Assembly (NCBI GenBank): GCA_964019335.1
Contig: OZ025683.1
Span: forward strand, 310,001 to 374,000
Direction of reading: 5' to 3'
Length of the DNA: 64,000 nucleotides
DNA from: Diplonema japonicum
Lineage: Eukaryota; Euglenozoa; Diplonemea; Diplonemida; Diplonemidae
The translations under genes and the position numbers were made by a program. Every line of letters starts with the position of its first letter. The stretch's first letter is position 1. Below are positions 30,206 to 39,603 of this stretch, piece after piece. Below the pieces are notes generated by a model. The model did no database searches and was not told where the DNA came from. It saw nothing but the letters and a program-made list of their open reading frames with translations.

Positions 30206-33200
30206 ATGCCGCCCAAAAAGAAACGAGCCGACGAGGAAGAGCTGAACAGATCGCTGTGTCAGTCAGGAGCCCCGGTGTTTTATTGGGAAGCAAGCCACGC
30301 ATGGTCGATAGGAAAGGTTAAAGAGGACACGGGAAAGGTGTTCGTGGTGGAGGGAACGGAGTACTCCGCCACAAAAGTGGACAGCCTAGAAACGTCCAAA
30401 GTAGCAGACGACAAGATATGGCCGGTGAGAGAGGACGTTCTCGAAGAAGACTGCCACGATTTACTTGATTTAACCGTACTTCATGACGCCACAATTCAAC
30501 GCTGTCTGTATCTCAGATACATGAAGGACATAGTATATACAAACATAGGCGCCATCGTCGTTGCTCTGAACCCTTGGAATTTTAAAATCCCGTGGTATAT
30601 GGACGACTACATGCCAAGATACCTCGAGGAAGGCGAGACGATCAAGGAAAACAAACCCCATTCATGGGCTCAAGCACACAACACATTCTGGGAACTACGC
30701 CGCGACCAGACCAATCAGTGCATTTTAATATCCGGCGAGTCCGGCGCAGGGAAAACGGAAGCTGCAAAAATCGTGATGAAATATCTCGGTGCTCTGTCGT
30801 GCCTTTCCGGAACAGACACGGAAAAAGGTGCTGCAAAGCAAGTTGCGTTCAACATCAACCAGGCAAGCCCGATCCTAGAGGGCTTCGGAAACGCGAAGAC
30901 CGTCCGAAACGACAATTCATCGAGATTCGGGAAGTTCATGAAGGTTCAGTTCACCGAACAAGGCTTCTTAGTTGGTGCTTTTACGGTGAAATACCTGTTG
31001 GAAAAATCTCGAATTGTTACAGCGTCCACCAACGAACGGGTGTACCACGCCTTCTACCTGTTAGTCCAAGGTGCCGACGCTGCAAAGTACAATTTAAAAC
31101 CTGCTGAAACTTACCATACAAACGCTGGAAGCTGCGTGAACATACCCGGTGTAGACGACGGTGATGATTTCCGGATTTGTTGCGAATCGATGACGAACTG
31201 CGGGTTTTCCGACGATCAGAAGGACGGTGTTTGGAAATCTGTAGCAGGAATCACCCATCTCCTCCAAGTTCACTTCAAATCCATCGACGCAGACAGCTGC
31301 GAGATCGACCCTGCAACCGCAGATCTCGTCAACAAATGTTCTGAAATATGGGAAACAGATCCGTCAGTTCTATCTGAAGAACTCACCACCACCACAATGG
31401 ACATGGGTGCCCGCGGGGGTATTATCGTGAAGAAGCTCACCACTGTCAAGGCAGCTGACGGTCGCGACGCATTGGTCAAAGCGCTTTACGACCAGCTTTT
31501 CGGTTGGCAAACGGAAACCATCAACAAGCTGACAGACACAGGCGGCGGCTCCAACTGGATCGGGCTCCTCGACATCTTCGGCTTCGAGGACTTCGAGTAC
31601 AACTCCTTCGAACAAATCTGCATCAACCTCGCCAACGAAACCCTTCAAAACCACTATAACGCGTATATCTTCACGAAGGACATGGACGAGTGCAGAACGG
31701 AAGGAATCGATGTTACCGAAGTGCGTTGTCCGGATAATCAACCTTGTCTGAATCTTATGACGGCGAAGACTGGAATCTTCGGGCTGCTCGATGATGAGTG
31801 TTCTCTTGGACAGGGTTCTGACGGCGCGTTCTTGCAAAAGGTTATCGACACAAACGGTAAGAATGAGTTTTTCGACCGGAAAAAATTGGCGAAGGACTCG
31901 TTCATTGTGCGGCACTACGCCGCCTCTGTGAACTACACCGTCGAAGGGTGGTTGGATAAGAACAGGGACACGTTGAAACCGGCGATGAAAAACCTGATGC
32001 GGGCGTCGAAGAACAGCCTCATCGCGTCGCTCCTCCCGGAGCACAACGAGAACGAGAAGAAAGAAACGGTCGGGGGATTCTTCAGGAGGCAGCTTATATC
32101 GCTGATGGACCTCATCAACAGCACCAACCCGCACTGGATCCGTTGCGTGAAACCACACCCTGCCAAGAAACCCCTCATGGTACACGGTGTAACAATGATT
32201 AACCAGCTTGAATCCAGCGGGGTCCTCGGGACCGTGAAGATCCGGAAGGCGGGGTTCCCCATCCGACCAACGTTTCAACAGTTTTACTCGAGGTTTAAAA
32301 TCATTCTTCCGACGAGCACCCACCCGTCTATCACGGCCGAGCACAAGGTTATATCGGGTTTCTGTTTGAAGGTCTGCGCTGAAGCCGGAATCGAACCCTT
32401 GAAAGCCCAATCCGGGAAAACCAAAATGTTCTTAAAAAACGAGGCCAGCCAGCACTTAGAAGCTGTTCGGGACAAGATTCTGAAAACACACATGCTGACG
32501 ATCAAGAGGTACGGGTACTACCAGATTAGCTTGTCAATGGTCGCTTACAAGAAACAGATGGCAGATTTCAGAAAGGCTGCTGAGACTCTGCAAGAGTCCT
32601 GTAGAGAATGGCTGGGGAAATCCATAGCACTCCGCGAGCAACGGGAGCAGGAAAAGAAAGAAAGAGAACGCGTGCTGGCTGGCTTCAACGAGAGAAAACA
32701 AAAGAAGCTCTCTTCAATGAGCGCCACGTTGGAGTGGACAGTCCCAGAGGGTGTCCAGCCAGCCACCGACGAACAGATGGATCTGATCTCAGACAGGTGG
32801 GCCATGCTGCGAACTGCTGAACCGGTTGAACCGTCGTCCCTCCCCACCATGCCTTTCCATCCTGTTTTAACAGGCAGGAGCGAGGTTGAGAGTTTCTGTT
32901 CGAGTCTTGTTGATATGTGGTTTGCAAAGGAAGGCGACATTCTTGATGAGTGGGAGCAGAATTTTATCGGGTCGTCAGTGCCTATCTTAGCTGTGCTGTC
33001 GGAAGTATGCCACCAGCTGTCAATGGTAAACCCAGGGGAGGGGATGACGAACTTGTTCCTCCGTTCCGCGCTGACGATGGAAGGTGTTGACATCGATAGG
33101 ATTCTATGCCACGCTGGCGTGCCCGCAGCCCACGACGCGGGGTACTCTGCACGCAACAAACCCCTCCACGAGGTTTTGGTCACGGGCAACATCCAGAAAT

Positions 33201-34354
33201 GGGTCAAAACCCTATGCTTAGCGGTGTTCCTCGCCTCTCCAACACCCGAAACAACTCTGTATTATCCGTCAGCGGGGACACCCGGCCAGGGCATGCAACA
33301 CTGGATCACCCCAGGTGTGACCGGACTTCAAGGAATTCCTTTAAAAGGAGTCGCCGAGACCATCAACGTGTCCTCTGTGTCGCAGCACCCTGAAGCAAGG
33401 AAGGTTGTTGTACCGCCGCTGTCATCTTTCCTCGCTGAGGAAGACGGTAGTGGTCTGGTGTGGAAAGGGTGTTTGGGAAGCTCCAACATGTTTCTACGGG
33501 AGATGAAGGATGTCGTGCTGCAAGACAGCGCACATGCGGACACACGGTTGGTGAAGATACGCGCGAAACTGCTGCAGAAGAAACTGGAGCAGGAGGCGGA
33601 AAAGCTACGCATGGCAGCAGAGGCGGTCAAACACCAACTGCTGTACATCCAAAGAGACGAGGAACCCATAGCAAGGGACGCCATGTTCACAGAGTTTCTC
33701 TCTTCTTTGGACGATGAAATTGAATCGTTTAACTATTTAACACTGCTCTACTTTGAAGCCCAGTTGGAGTGGGTACATGAAGGGTACCTTGAGCACCATG
33801 CTGCCGTGCAGAAATCAGAAAACGCGGAACGGGAAATGCTTTTAACGTACTTCACACGCGGGCAGGCGGTCGTGGACAAAATCTCAACAGAGAGAAGGCA
33901 GGACTCTATGAGGGATTTCATATGGGGCTTGGAAGCACTGCTACGCGAGGATCTCTTTCAACGCAGAAAAGTCGAAGGGAAGCAGATGAAGGCATGGCGG
34001 AAACTATGCAGGTCTGTCGCTGCTGAAAAGCAAGGTGTTGCAGAGGCTGGGAAGCTCAGAACAGCTCAGCTGAAAAAACGGGAGAAAACGCTTCAAAAGC
34101 TTCAAGCCCTCAAGGACGACGAACTCTTGCGGATTGACCGTGCCCGTGACCGAACAACCCCTGTCTTTTCCACCCCGCCCTATCAGTCTCCGTCGCTGCC
34201 CGTTAGCGAACTTCGTTACTTCACCCCTGACTCAACCCCACCCCGCCTTCCCCGACACCCCTCCCCGCACGAACCGGATAGAACCCAAGAAACCCCGAAA
34301 CCTTTAGAGCTAGACAGTCCGTATACAAGAGGGATGGTTCTTCCAAGGAGGTAA
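30206..34354 (+). CDS. Unconventional myosin heavy chain with novel tail
   Basis: Encodes 1,382 residues without introns. An SH3-like N-terminal segment (VFYWEASHAWSIGKV) precedes the motor. ATP-site motifs are complete: P-loop GESGAGKTE at residue 177, switch I NDNSSRFGKF at 235, switch II DIFGFEDFEYNSFEQ at 456. Actin-binding and converter parts follow (LINSTNPHWIRCVKPH, QLESSGVLGTVKIRKAGFPIR). After about residue 760 no canonical IQ is clear; a charged helix leads into a folded 300-residue region (about 840-1120) I cannot assign. A coiled coil (KLLQKKLEQEAEKLRMAAEA) and a Pro-rich end follow. ATG 30206 (MPPKKKRADEEE) was chosen over an in-frame GTG. The motor should be active; cargo is unknown. 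Confidence 0.94.
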   Translation: MPPKKKRADEEELNRSLCQSGAPVFYWEASHAWSIGKVKEDTGKVFVVEGTEYSATKVDSLETSKVADDKIWPVREDVLEEDCHDLLDLTVLHDATIQRCLYLRYMKDIVYTNIGAIVVALNPWNFKIPWYMDDYMPRYLEEGETIKENKPHSWAQAHNTFWELRRDQTNQCILISGESGAGKTEAAKIVMKYLGALSCLSGTDTEKGAAKQVAFNINQASPILEGFGNAKTVRNDNSSRFGKFMKVQFTEQGFLVGAFTVKYLLEKSRIVTASTNERVYHAFYLLVQGADAAKYNLKPAETYHTNAGSCVNIPGVDDGDDFRICCESMTNCGFSDDQKDGVWKSVAGITHLLQVHFKSIDADSCEIDPATADLVNKCSEIWETDPSVLSEELTTTTMDMGARGGIIVKKLTTVKAADGRDALVKALYDQLFGWQTETINKLTDTGGGSNWIGLLDIFGFEDFEYNSFEQICINLANETLQNHYNAYIFTKDMDECRTEGIDVTEVRCPDNQPCLNLMTAKTGIFGLLDDECSLGQGSDGAFLQKVIDTNGKNEFFDRKKLAKDSFIVRHYAASVNYTVEGWLDKNRDTLKPAMKNLMRASKNSLIASLLPEHNENEKKETVGGFFRRQLISLMDLINSTNPHWIRCVKPHPAKKPLMVHGVTMINQLESSGVLGTVKIRKAGFPIRPTFQQFYSRFKIILPTSTHPSITAEHKVISGFCLKVCAEAGIEPLKAQSGKTKMFLKNEASQHLEAVRDKILKTHMLTIKRYGYYQISLSMVAYKKQMADFRKAAETLQESCREWLGKSIALREQREQEKKERERVLAGFNERKQKKLSSMSATLEWTVPEGVQPATDEQMDLISDRWAMLRTAEPVEPSSLPTMPFHPVLTGRSEVESFCSSLVDMWFAKEGDILDEWEQNFIGSSVPILAVLSEVCHQLSMVNPGEGMTNLFLRSALTMEGVDIDRILCHAGVPAAHDAGYSARNKPLHEVLVTGNIQKWVKTLCLAVFLASPTPETTLYYPSAGTPGQGMQHWITPGVTGLQGIPLKGVAETINVSSVSQHPEARKVVVPPLSSFLAEEDGSGLVWKGCLGSSNMFLREMKDVVLQDSAHADTRLVKIRAKLLQKKLEQEAEKLRMAAEAVKHQLLYIQRDEEPIARDAMFTEFLSSLDDEIESFNYLTLLYFEAQLEWVHEGYLEHHAAVQKSENAEREMLLTYFTRGQAVVDKISTERRQDSMRDFIWGLEALLREDLFQRRKVEGKQMKAWRKLCRSVAAEKQGVAEAGKLRTAQLKKREKTLQKLQALKDDELLRIDRARDRTTPVFSTPPYQSPSLPVSELRYFTPDSTPPRLPRHPSPHEPDRTQETPKPLELDSPYTRGMVLPRR

Positions 34355-34737
34355 ACATCACCCCATTTTTTTTTATCTTGTTGTTTTCTTTTTTATCCCC
34401 CCTCCCGCGGCCTCTTTTTTTTTTTTATTTTCCCCCAATACGATTCATTTAAATATTTATGTGTGGTCCCCCCCCCCCCCCCCCCCAGTGGAAGAACGTA
34501 TTGCAGATGCTCAAGGTGAGGAACTGCACGAGCGCAGAATCTTTGGTTACCCGGGGCTGCTGAATGCAGAAGCTACAGCTCGGCCAGTGCTTGTGCAGGG
34601 CGCCATCAACACTGGCCCCCTTTATCTTTTATATTTTTGTGCCTCAAAAAGAAAAAAAAAAGGAAAAAAAAAAAAAAAAAAAAAAAAAAAAACAGGTTGG
34701 TATTGGTGGGGGAGACCAGAAAACCGGGAAAGCAGAA
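34355..34737. other. Intergenic with dispersed repeat
   Basis: T and C runs, then the repeat at 34487-34625, then an A run of about 25 and GGTTGG... before the next gene. No independent gene seen. Confidence 0.6.
34487..34625. repeat. Dispersed repeat copy (GTGGAAGAACGTA...TGCAGGGCGCC)
   Basis: The start GTGGAAGAACGTATTGCAGATGCTCA, the middle GAGCGCAGAATCTTTGGTTACCCGGG and the end TTGTGCAGGGCGCCATCAACACTGGCC align with 55534-55735. This copy lacks an internal stretch of about 60-70 bases present there. Read in reverse, both copies share weak peptide similarity (EHLxYVLPL), so the repeat may be a coding fragment of an unknown element. Confidence 0.75.
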
Positions 34738-35850
34738 ATGTCCCGGGGAGGTAGGAAACCCATCGTCTTCGAGCATGAGAAGTTCACTGCCATGGCGGAC
34801 GGGGAGATCCCGGCTGAAGTGAGGAAGATGGTGAAGATGAAGGTCAACCCCATGATGTACCAGATCGTCACAAAGCACACGTCAAGACAAGCGGATCAGC
34901 GAAGAGTGATATACGTGAATCTCACATGCAACCCGCTGTCGGTATGCTTGGCCACGATGAACGGGGAGATAAAACGTCTATTCAGCATTCTGGCGATCAG
35001 CGAGGTGCTGCTCACAACCTCGGACACAAATGGACACCAATGGATGATCACGTGCCAACAAAAAGCAAAAGAACCATCGTTGCTCTGGTCAGAGATCCCG
35101 GACCCGTTGAATCCGCGCGACAGCTACGGAACTATGAAGTTCATAAGAGTCTTGAACTATCTGTACAAAGCGCAGACCGGGAAGGATCTCAACGTTATTG
35201 ACTGCACTGAGGAGAAGGCATATTTGAAGAGCGACCAACGGCTTAAAAAAGTACAGGGGTACATGCGTCCCCTTGAGAAGCTTGAACGCGGTGAATGGAG
35301 GACAAACGCTGGAATTGCGCCTACATTTTACCAGCCGCCGCCTCCCGAACCAGAGACAAAACCGGATCAAGACCAACTGATCGAAGATCCCATTGTAATC
35401 ATTGAGGACAAGGAGCCGGAGAATGAGGAACCGCCTCCGCCTCCGCCGCCGCCGCAAGAGCCCATCTATGTTGTTCCAGAAATTCCGACTGATCTCCTCA
35501 TGGTGCCTCAACGTGCTCCTCTAATCGAGGCCTCTCCCAGACGGGGCTTGTGGTGCACACCGGAGCGGCTTCCCGCTATTACCAAACCTACCCCACGCGA
35601 GCCCACTCCCCCTCCTATAAAACGCCGCCACGTTATGGGTCACAGAGGGCCTCCCCCACCCATGGTGTACCCCTCCAGGGTTCCCACTTCTTCTCGCAGT
35701 GTGCAAACCATGTTCAGATCAACAGAGGGCGTGAGGTACCCTACCGAAGAAGAGCTCCCGTCGTGGGAGGCTTCACCTCCGCGGGCGGCGGAGTACTACA
35801 CTGAAATCCCCGTTAGAAAACCACACCCTCATGTTAGGATGTCTTGCTGA
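34738..35850 (+). CDS. PH-like domain and proline-rich protein
   Basis: Encodes 370 residues from MSRGGRKPIVFEHEK; the frame upstream is an A run. Residues about 45-165 (RRVIYVNLTCNPLSVCLATM, then GEIKRLFSILAISEVLL, then MKFIRVLNYLYKA) have the strand pattern and closing helix of a PH-like fold, as in many kinetoplastid cytoskeletal proteins; this is inference. From about 195 it is disordered with PPPPEPE and PPPPPPPP runs that could bind profilin, SH3 or WW domains. No catalytic motif. Interaction with the neighbouring myosin is an untested idea. Confidence 0.72.
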   Translation: MSRGGRKPIVFEHEKFTAMADGEIPAEVRKMVKMKVNPMMYQIVTKHTSRQADQRRVIYVNLTCNPLSVCLATMNGEIKRLFSILAISEVLLTTSDTNGHQWMITCQQKAKEPSLLWSEIPDPLNPRDSYGTMKFIRVLNYLYKAQTGKDLNVIDCTEEKAYLKSDQRLKKVQGYMRPLEKLERGEWRTNAGIAPTFYQPPPPEPETKPDQDQLIEDPIVIIEDKEPENEEPPPPPPPPQEPIYVVPEIPTDLLMVPQRAPLIEASPRRGLWCTPERLPAITKPTPREPTPPPIKRRHVMGHRGPPPPMVYPSRVPTSSRSVQTMFRSTEGVRYPTEEELPSWEASPPRAAEYYTEIPVRKPHPHVRMSC

Positions 35851-35981
35851 TAACTGTAATATGTAATGTTTACCTTATTAAAACCCCCCTTTTTTTTGTT
35901 CTCCTTTTTCCGTACAACAAATATAGGATGGGGTAGTTTTTCCTGAGAGCTGCAAGAAAGGGGGAAAAAAAAACAAGAGTT

Positions 35982-37886
35982 ATGTTGGGCTTCGGCCCGC
36001 CTCCGAGACAGATGTCGTCCATGTTCGACCTTGATGTGGACTGCAGCATTGGTGAGGATTTGCGGGAGAACATTGCGGAATTCAACTGCACGTTCTGCTC
36101 GAAGCATGCTTTGAGGAACATGTTGTGTGCGCAGAGCCCGTTCGGGGGAGACGTTGAAGCGATCGTCGACTGCATACGAATCTCCGCCGTGGCTGTCGTC
36201 CGATCGCGGCCGTACGTGCTACGAGCTGTGCGGCGACACTTGTCCGCTGCGAAGACCGTCAAAGCATTCTTCATGAGAGTTAAACGGAACCGGGAGGAAG
36301 TCTTCAGAATCATCCTCGAGAAATGGATAGCACACGAGATCCTCACCAAGGAGAGGAACCGACAGAAGGTCGCCGTAGCTCATCGTACCGCAGACACAGC
36401 ACGGGCAAGGCACGCTGTGGTAGCTTACCAAAAGTGCTTCATCCCAATCGATATTAAAAAGAAGTCTATTGCGCTGGCGTATCTCCGCACGAGGAAGCAG
36501 TTCGTCACACGGTTGCGTGAATGGACTGCGAAACACGAACAGCTCCAACTGCAGCTTTCCGCTGCAAAGCGTTCCCTCGCGAGGTACGCGGTTCTTGAAC
36601 TCGACCCTAAAAGTGAACTCCTCACACTCTCCGAACAACAGGAGACCGTGGCAGAGCTGGAAGAAGAGCTGTTGGCGCTGACCGTGTTGAAACCCACGTT
36701 CACGTCGGATTCTATAAAGCTGTCGGAGCTTGTCATACTCGCAGATGAAACAATGGTTGATAGAGAGGAAAAGGCACGTCTCGCAGCAGCGAAAGAGGGC
36801 GATGAGCACGGTCTGAAATCAATGATGAAGAAGAGAGGCCACGCGTTCGTGCGACAGCGCAAAAAACCGGATTTGAACAAACGAAGCGTGTCAGCACACA
36901 ACCGCTCCTTCCTGAAACCGAAGACGGTGCTGATCCCAAAACAGCCGACACAGCTGCAGCAACAACAACAACAACAACAAGCAAGATCATACACACAGGA
37001 GTATGTTACACTGGAAATCACGAACCCGGAAGATTGGGTGAAATGCAGAGGGTACACTGTCATTGCATACGGTGACGGTGCGGAGAGGAAAGGAGCAGCG
37101 AGAGGGCTGCGAGTGGTTAACGTAGGTGGCTTTGAAACGGGCGATGACGACGACACCACACGGGAGCTCACATCAGGGACGGTAACCTTCGTGAGGAATG
37201 TACTTCGCAGGGAGGTTAAGCCTGATGCTGAATCGAACTCCTGGCTTCAAACCGAATTCGGCGACAGAATATCGACATCCTCGTCGGAGCCATCCCCGGT
37301 CGCGTTCCGCTCCTTCAACAGAAAACCGAATTTTCTCGATGAACCGTCATATCGGCCTGCAAACCCACGACACTGGGTTATTTTGAACAAATCAGACATA
37401 ACTTGTGTTTTGGTGTGTGTTGCTGGATGTGTTGATTTTCCAAAAGCAGACGATCCTCCACCAACCCCGATGCGTAGGAGGGCATCTACCCGTCATGCTC
37501 CGACAACGTTCGAACCTCAGCTCTCACCTATACGTGTGAGGTTGGGGCATGGTGTGTCTCTCCAAGACCCTAGTGCTACCTTGCCCTTGAATCTCTCTTC
37601 GCCTTTGTCCAGTCTAAAAGGCATGCGGTATCGGTCCCTTCCCACCCGGCAGCCTAAATGGACCCCTCCGAGGCTTCTCGAACGTCCCCTGAGAAAACTT
37701 GGAGCTTTATTCACGCCTGAGGACGCTTGGATGCTCCTCCGACAGGCGAAGGAAGAGGAGCCTGTTTGTTCCCAGCCCCCGAAGAGCGCCTTTATCCCGC
37801 TGCTCCGCCCGCCCGCCTTCCCCGATCGCAAACTGCAGAAAATCGTCGACGTGTACTACGGCGATGCTGACGAACGCTCAGTCTGA
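35982..37886 (+). CDS. Large basic protein of unknown function
   Basis: Encodes 634 residues. Residues about 65-215 are a long basic helical region (VLRAVRRHLSAAKTVKAFFM, RIILEKWIAHEIL, RKQFVTRLREWTAKHEQL) that could include degenerate IQ-like motifs. About 215-245 is a coiled coil (SEQQETVAELEEELLALTV). A Q9 run lies near 326. A compact region at about 338-490 (EYVTLEITNPEDWVKCRGYT ... WVILNKSDITCVLVCVAGC) may be a beta domain. The C-terminus is Pro/Arg-rich. No family recognised. ATG follows an A run and GAGTT. Confidence 0.74.
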   Translation: MLGFGPPPRQMSSMFDLDVDCSIGEDLRENIAEFNCTFCSKHALRNMLCAQSPFGGDVEAIVDCIRISAVAVVRSRPYVLRAVRRHLSAAKTVKAFFMRVKRNREEVFRIILEKWIAHEILTKERNRQKVAVAHRTADTARARHAVVAYQKCFIPIDIKKKSIALAYLRTRKQFVTRLREWTAKHEQLQLQLSAAKRSLARYAVLELDPKSELLTLSEQQETVAELEEELLALTVLKPTFTSDSIKLSELVILADETMVDREEKARLAAAKEGDEHGLKSMMKKRGHAFVRQRKKPDLNKRSVSAHNRSFLKPKTVLIPKQPTQLQQQQQQQQARSYTQEYVTLEITNPEDWVKCRGYTVIAYGDGAERKGAARGLRVVNVGGFETGDDDDTTRELTSGTVTFVRNVLRREVKPDAESNSWLQTEFGDRISTSSSEPSPVAFRSFNRKPNFLDEPSYRPANPRHWVILNKSDITCVLVCVAGCVDFPKADDPPPTPMRRRASTRHAPTTFEPQLSPIRVRLGHGVSLQDPSATLPLNLSSPLSSLKGMRYRSLPTRQPKWTPPRLLERPLRKLGALFTPEDAWMLLRQAKEEEPVCSQPPKSAFIPLLRPPAFPDRKLQKIVDVYYGDADERSV

Positions 37887-37949
37887 GCTTTTTTTTTTCT
37901 CTTTTCTTTCTTGTTGCCATTCCAATTTCCCCTCCCCCTTTGTTACCAT

Positions 37950-37980
<31 letters not shown>

Positions 37981-38285
37981 GCCAACCAGTTTGCTACTTT
38001 CCATATAATTTATACCTCTTTTTATTTTATTTAACCCTTATGCTACCGGGGGGGGGGGGTAAATGATTTTTTTGGATTTCCCCGATTTTACCTAGCATGG
38101 GCGAACAGGCAAAGGTGCCAAAGTCCTGAACTTATTTTTTTTTTTGATTTGAAGATATTTGAAATCTGTATTAAGCACTTTGGTGTTATGATAGTGTTAT
38201 TAAGTCTCCTTGACTCAAGGTTCGCTTCTAACCTTTTTTTTTGGGTCTACCGGCTGGCTGGATAATCCTCTTTACTCTTATTGTT

Positions 38286-38357
38286 AGTGATTTCACTTGT
38301 GGTGGCAGTTTTGACTCGTTAAACGTTAAAACCACTGCCACCACACGTGGAATCACA
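38286..38357. repeat. Subterminal inverted repeat inside piggyBac remnant
   Basis: GTGATTTCACTTGTGGTGGC pairs with GCCACCACACGTGGAATCAC around a short AT-rich loop. It may be a transposase-binding or replication hairpin, or a nested insertion. Confidence 0.7.
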
Positions 38358-38379
38358 GTCTTATTTATTCACTAAATAT

Positions 38380-38487
38380 ATACTGTAAAACAAAAACAAA
38401 AACAAAAACAAAATGCCGGACGGACAAACGTCCGGGAGTTTGTCCGTCCGGCATTTTTTGTTTTTGTTTTTGTTTTTACGGTAGTTA
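38380..38487. repeat. Fold-back element with TACTGTAAAAC ends and CAAAAA repeats
   Basis: Left arm TACTGTAAAAC, then CAAAAA repeats, then ATGCCGGACGGACAAAC pairs with a right arm that mirrors it and ends TTTTTACGGTAGTTA; the loop is about 8 bases. The inner 17-base stem (TGCCGGACGGACAAAC region) is perfect. The end word TACTGTAAAAC also begins an unrelated 181-base element at 44246. Confidence 0.8.
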
Positions 38488-38539
38488 GTAAAAACTCCTT
38501 TCCATTCACAAGCCTGACAAGTGGGCAAAAGCAGCAGTG

Positions 38540-39240
38540 TCAGGAAAATATTTAAGCATTGACGAGACACTCGTACCTTCACGGGGCAATTGGGGGGCTG
38601 CGGGTCTACTGTCCTTTCAAGCGTAAAAGATATGGCATAAAAATCTACTGCCTAAACTGCGCGAGCACGGGTTATCTTTTTGCGTTGCCACCAAAATCGA
38701 GGGGCACGCACTTGAAGATTTCAGTGTTGTGGAAAAAGCGGGGCTGGGGTTAACAGAGCCTTTCCGGGGAAATGACAACACGGTAGTTTGCGATCGCTAC
38801 TTTTCGACTGTGGGTCTGGCCGAAGCCCTGCTGTGAGGGGCTTGCATTTCGTTGGGGTTGCGGACTCTTCTGGTGGGCCCTAGAAGTGACAATAGTTAAC
38901 TGCCTTGCACTTCAAATAAAATATGGTTCAGGGATGCCAAAGAGATACACAACCCTGGCTGCTTTAAAGAGCGCTTTCGAGAGAGCCTAATTGATGGGTC
39001 CAACGTTGCAAAAACACCACTCCCGGCACCCAACTAGTGGTGCACACACCCGATACCCCAGATTACACCAAACGTGACCGCTAGCCACTCAAAGGGGGCA
39101 CCTCCAGGGTCTGCAGGTTGAAAGAATGCACAAAACGCACAATCTACAAATGCTACACCTGAAACCAACACCTCTGTCCAAATAAGCGTACCACTCTTCC
39201 ATCACCCCAAAGGCCTCTTGACGATTTCGAGGCCGATATT
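38540..39240 (+). pseudogene. piggyBac transposase (DDE_Tnp_1_7) pseudogene
   Basis: Translated fragments follow the family order but shift frame and contain stops. First IDETLVPSRG near 38560 (first catalytic Asp). Then YCPFKRKRYGIKIYCLNC with GYLFALPP near 38620-38690, equivalent to the KP-x-GIK-x-W and TGY blocks. Then NTVVCDRYFSTVGLAEALL near 38785, equivalent to the DNFYTS block with the second Asp. Finally a Cys-rich tail CRLKECTKRTIYKCYT near 39110-39160 with a TGA where a Cys codon is expected. N-terminal parts are missing. Inactive as read. Confidence 0.78.
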
Positions 39241-39603
39241 CCACCCGCAAATAGGCACTTCTCTCGGTCTGAGACATCTGAGGGGTCCTGATGCTGCCTT
39301 TTTTGTCCCAGGATGCTCAATTTACACCCCCCCGTGCACAACCCATTTTGACATGGTCGTTTTTGAGCACCCTACGGCCATTCAACTCTTCATCCCCTTT
39401 GTATTTTTATTAATTTTTGAACTTTTTTTTTTAATTTTCCTGGTCCAAAAAACCCGTTTTACCTGCAAACGGGGGTTGAATGCTGCCATTTTTCCCCTCA
39501 GATTATGAAAAGGAGCAAAAAAGGGACCCCTATGTAGATAGGCCCCGGAGTGTTATGGGTTAAAAAAAAAAAAAAATACGCCAGGACAGGAGGTTGGGGT
39601 GCG

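Larger units (their letters stand above)
38031..39563. mobile_element. Decayed piggyBac-family DNA transposon
   Basis: Both ends carry the piggyBac hallmark: TTAA at 38031-38034 followed by CCCTTATGCTACCGGGG, and inverted CCCCGGAGTGTTATGGG followed by TTAA at 39560-39563. The ends therefore match as terminal inverted repeats beginning CCC(T/A)TA. Inside, fragments of a piggyBac transposase lie on the + strand (separate entry), with subterminal inverted repeats near 38286-38357 and a fold-back near 38380-38487. The element is 1.53 kb, shorter than typical autonomous copies, and broken. Confidence 0.85.

Noticed and set aside
31370-32410. 346-residue - strand frame opposite the myosin motor
   Set aside because: The + strand carries conserved myosin motifs throughout; the - frame has no recognisable family.
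39218-39508. 96-residue + frame in the right part of the piggyBac remnant
   Set aside because: No motif of its own; it overlaps, in another frame, the Cys-rich transposase tail and then runs into AT-rich DNA.
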